Shown here: positions 5,462 through 5,627 of the stretch, piece by piece
Layout of the letters: the number at the start of each line of letters is the position of its first letter
Position numbering within the stretch: the stretch's first letter is position 1
Source of the DNA: Actinomycetota bacterium
GTDB lineage: Bacteria; Actinomycetota; Actinomycetes; S36-B12; UBA5976
Assembly (NCBI GenBank): GCA_009702945.1
Contig: WLGZ01000063.1
Span: 1 to 5,627, forward strand
Length of the DNA stretch: 5,627 nucleotides
Direction: 5' to 3'
Program-made: the position numbers and the translations under genes
The notes under the pieces: generated by a model
What the model was told of the DNA's origin: nothing
Database searches by the model: none
The model's input: only the letters and a program-made list of their open reading frames with translations

Positions 5462-5627
5462 TTATCCGCCGGCAAACGGAGGCAACACATCAAGTGTTGC
5501 GCCGTCTAAAACTTGCGTGCTGAGATCATGCAGCGCAACTTCATTTAGGAGAAAACTACACTGCGCTAAAACCTGCGCCAAATTGGGATGGGCTTCAACT
5601 GCTTTGTCCAAGATCTGCATTGCACTT
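5462..5627 (-). CDS. moaD: MoaD, molybdopterin synthase sulfur carrier subunit, 5' end missing (partial)
   Basis: The frame enters from the right edge and ends with TAA at 5464-5462; 54 full codons are seen. The sequence reads as the second half of an 80-90 residue ubiquitin-like MoaD/ThiS protein: a helix (QILDKAVEAHPNLAQVLAQC), a strand with the substrate-facing FLLNEVALHD, then the hallmark tail DGATLDVLPPFAGG. The C-terminal Gly-Gly is the residue pair that MoeB-type enzymes adenylate and convert to a thiocarboxylate, which donates the dithiolene sulfurs to precursor Z with MoaE. The VLPPFAGG ending favours MoaD over ThiS, as does the molybdenum context. An internal ATG at 5620 is not a credible start because the first beta-hairpin of the fold would be missing. 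The gene lies 69 bp upstream of the HTH-TOBE gene in the same direction, so it may read through into that operon. Confidence 0.88.
   Translation of the reverse strand, partial: SAMQILDKAVEAHPNLAQVLAQCSFLLNEVALHDLSTQVLDGATLDVLPPFAGG

Larger units (their letters stand above)
5396..5462. repeat. 10-bp inverted repeat flanking the operator region
   Basis: ACATAATTAT (5396-5405) and its exact reverse complement ATAATTATGT (5453-5462) bracket both TCCG dyads. The left arm covers most of the -10 box; the right arm ends at the moaD stop codon. The arms are A/T-rich and 47 bases apart, so this is more likely protein binding or chance than an RNA hairpin. Confidence 0.4.

Noticed and set aside
5465..5480. 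A third TCCG...CGGA pair near the end of moaD.
   Set aside because: Its spacing is 8 bases rather than 6, its centre is G/C-rich, and it lies in the conserved Gly-Gly coding tail of moaD, so coding constraint explains it.

Overview
This window reads as part of a molybdenum-hydroxylase gene cluster, most likely for an aerobic (Mo-Cu type) carbon monoxide dehydrogenase or a close relative. All eight genes lie on the minus strand, packed head to tail, so transcription runs from right to left. Base composition is intermediate (not the high GC of classical actinomycetes). Even so, the protein styles point to a mid-GC actinobacterium: a small helix-turn-helix plus TOBE regulator ahead of modA, CoxG with a C-terminal membrane anchor, an XdhC carrying a YHS tail, and GTG starts. 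The lineage is an inference from these styles, not something the sequence proves.

Layout in transcription order: (1) 5627-5462, the C-terminal part of MoaD, the sulfur carrier of molybdopterin synthesis, cut by the window edge. (2) 5461-5393, a short spacer with a good sigma70-type promoter that would give an almost leaderless mRNA; two TCCG-N6-CGG dyads lie 31 bp apart, one of them inside the promoter spacer. (3) 5392-5006, a MerR/excisionase-type HTH fused to a molybdate-binding TOBE domain. (4) 4999-4232 modA (lipoprotein) and (5) 4225-3428 modB (permease), with no modC visible. (6) 3374-2751 coxG. (7) 2651-1764, an XdhC-family protein (CoxF/CoxI-like) with a C-terminal YHS metal-binding domain. 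(8) 1761-883, coxD (MoxR AAA+ ATPase), overlapping by 8 bp (9) 890-1, coxE (VWA/MIDAS protein), cut at the left edge.

The genes make a coherent pathway. ModAB takes up molybdate, probably under control of the TOBE regulator. MoaD supplies dithiolene sulfur for the pterin cofactor. XdhC stores or sulfurates the Mo cofactor, and CoxD/CoxE mature the hydroxylase active site. CoxG docks the finished enzyme to the membrane and its quinone pool. The catalytic subunits (coxL/coxM/coxS) are not in this window, so the exact substrate is not proven. The most notable items are the XdhC-YHS fusion (a candidate copper-handling module for the Mo-S-Cu site), the operator/promoter arrangement in front of the HTH-TOBE gene, and the missing modC. 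No gene-free stretch exceeds about 100 bases; no tRNA, rRNA, CRISPR or mobile element is seen.
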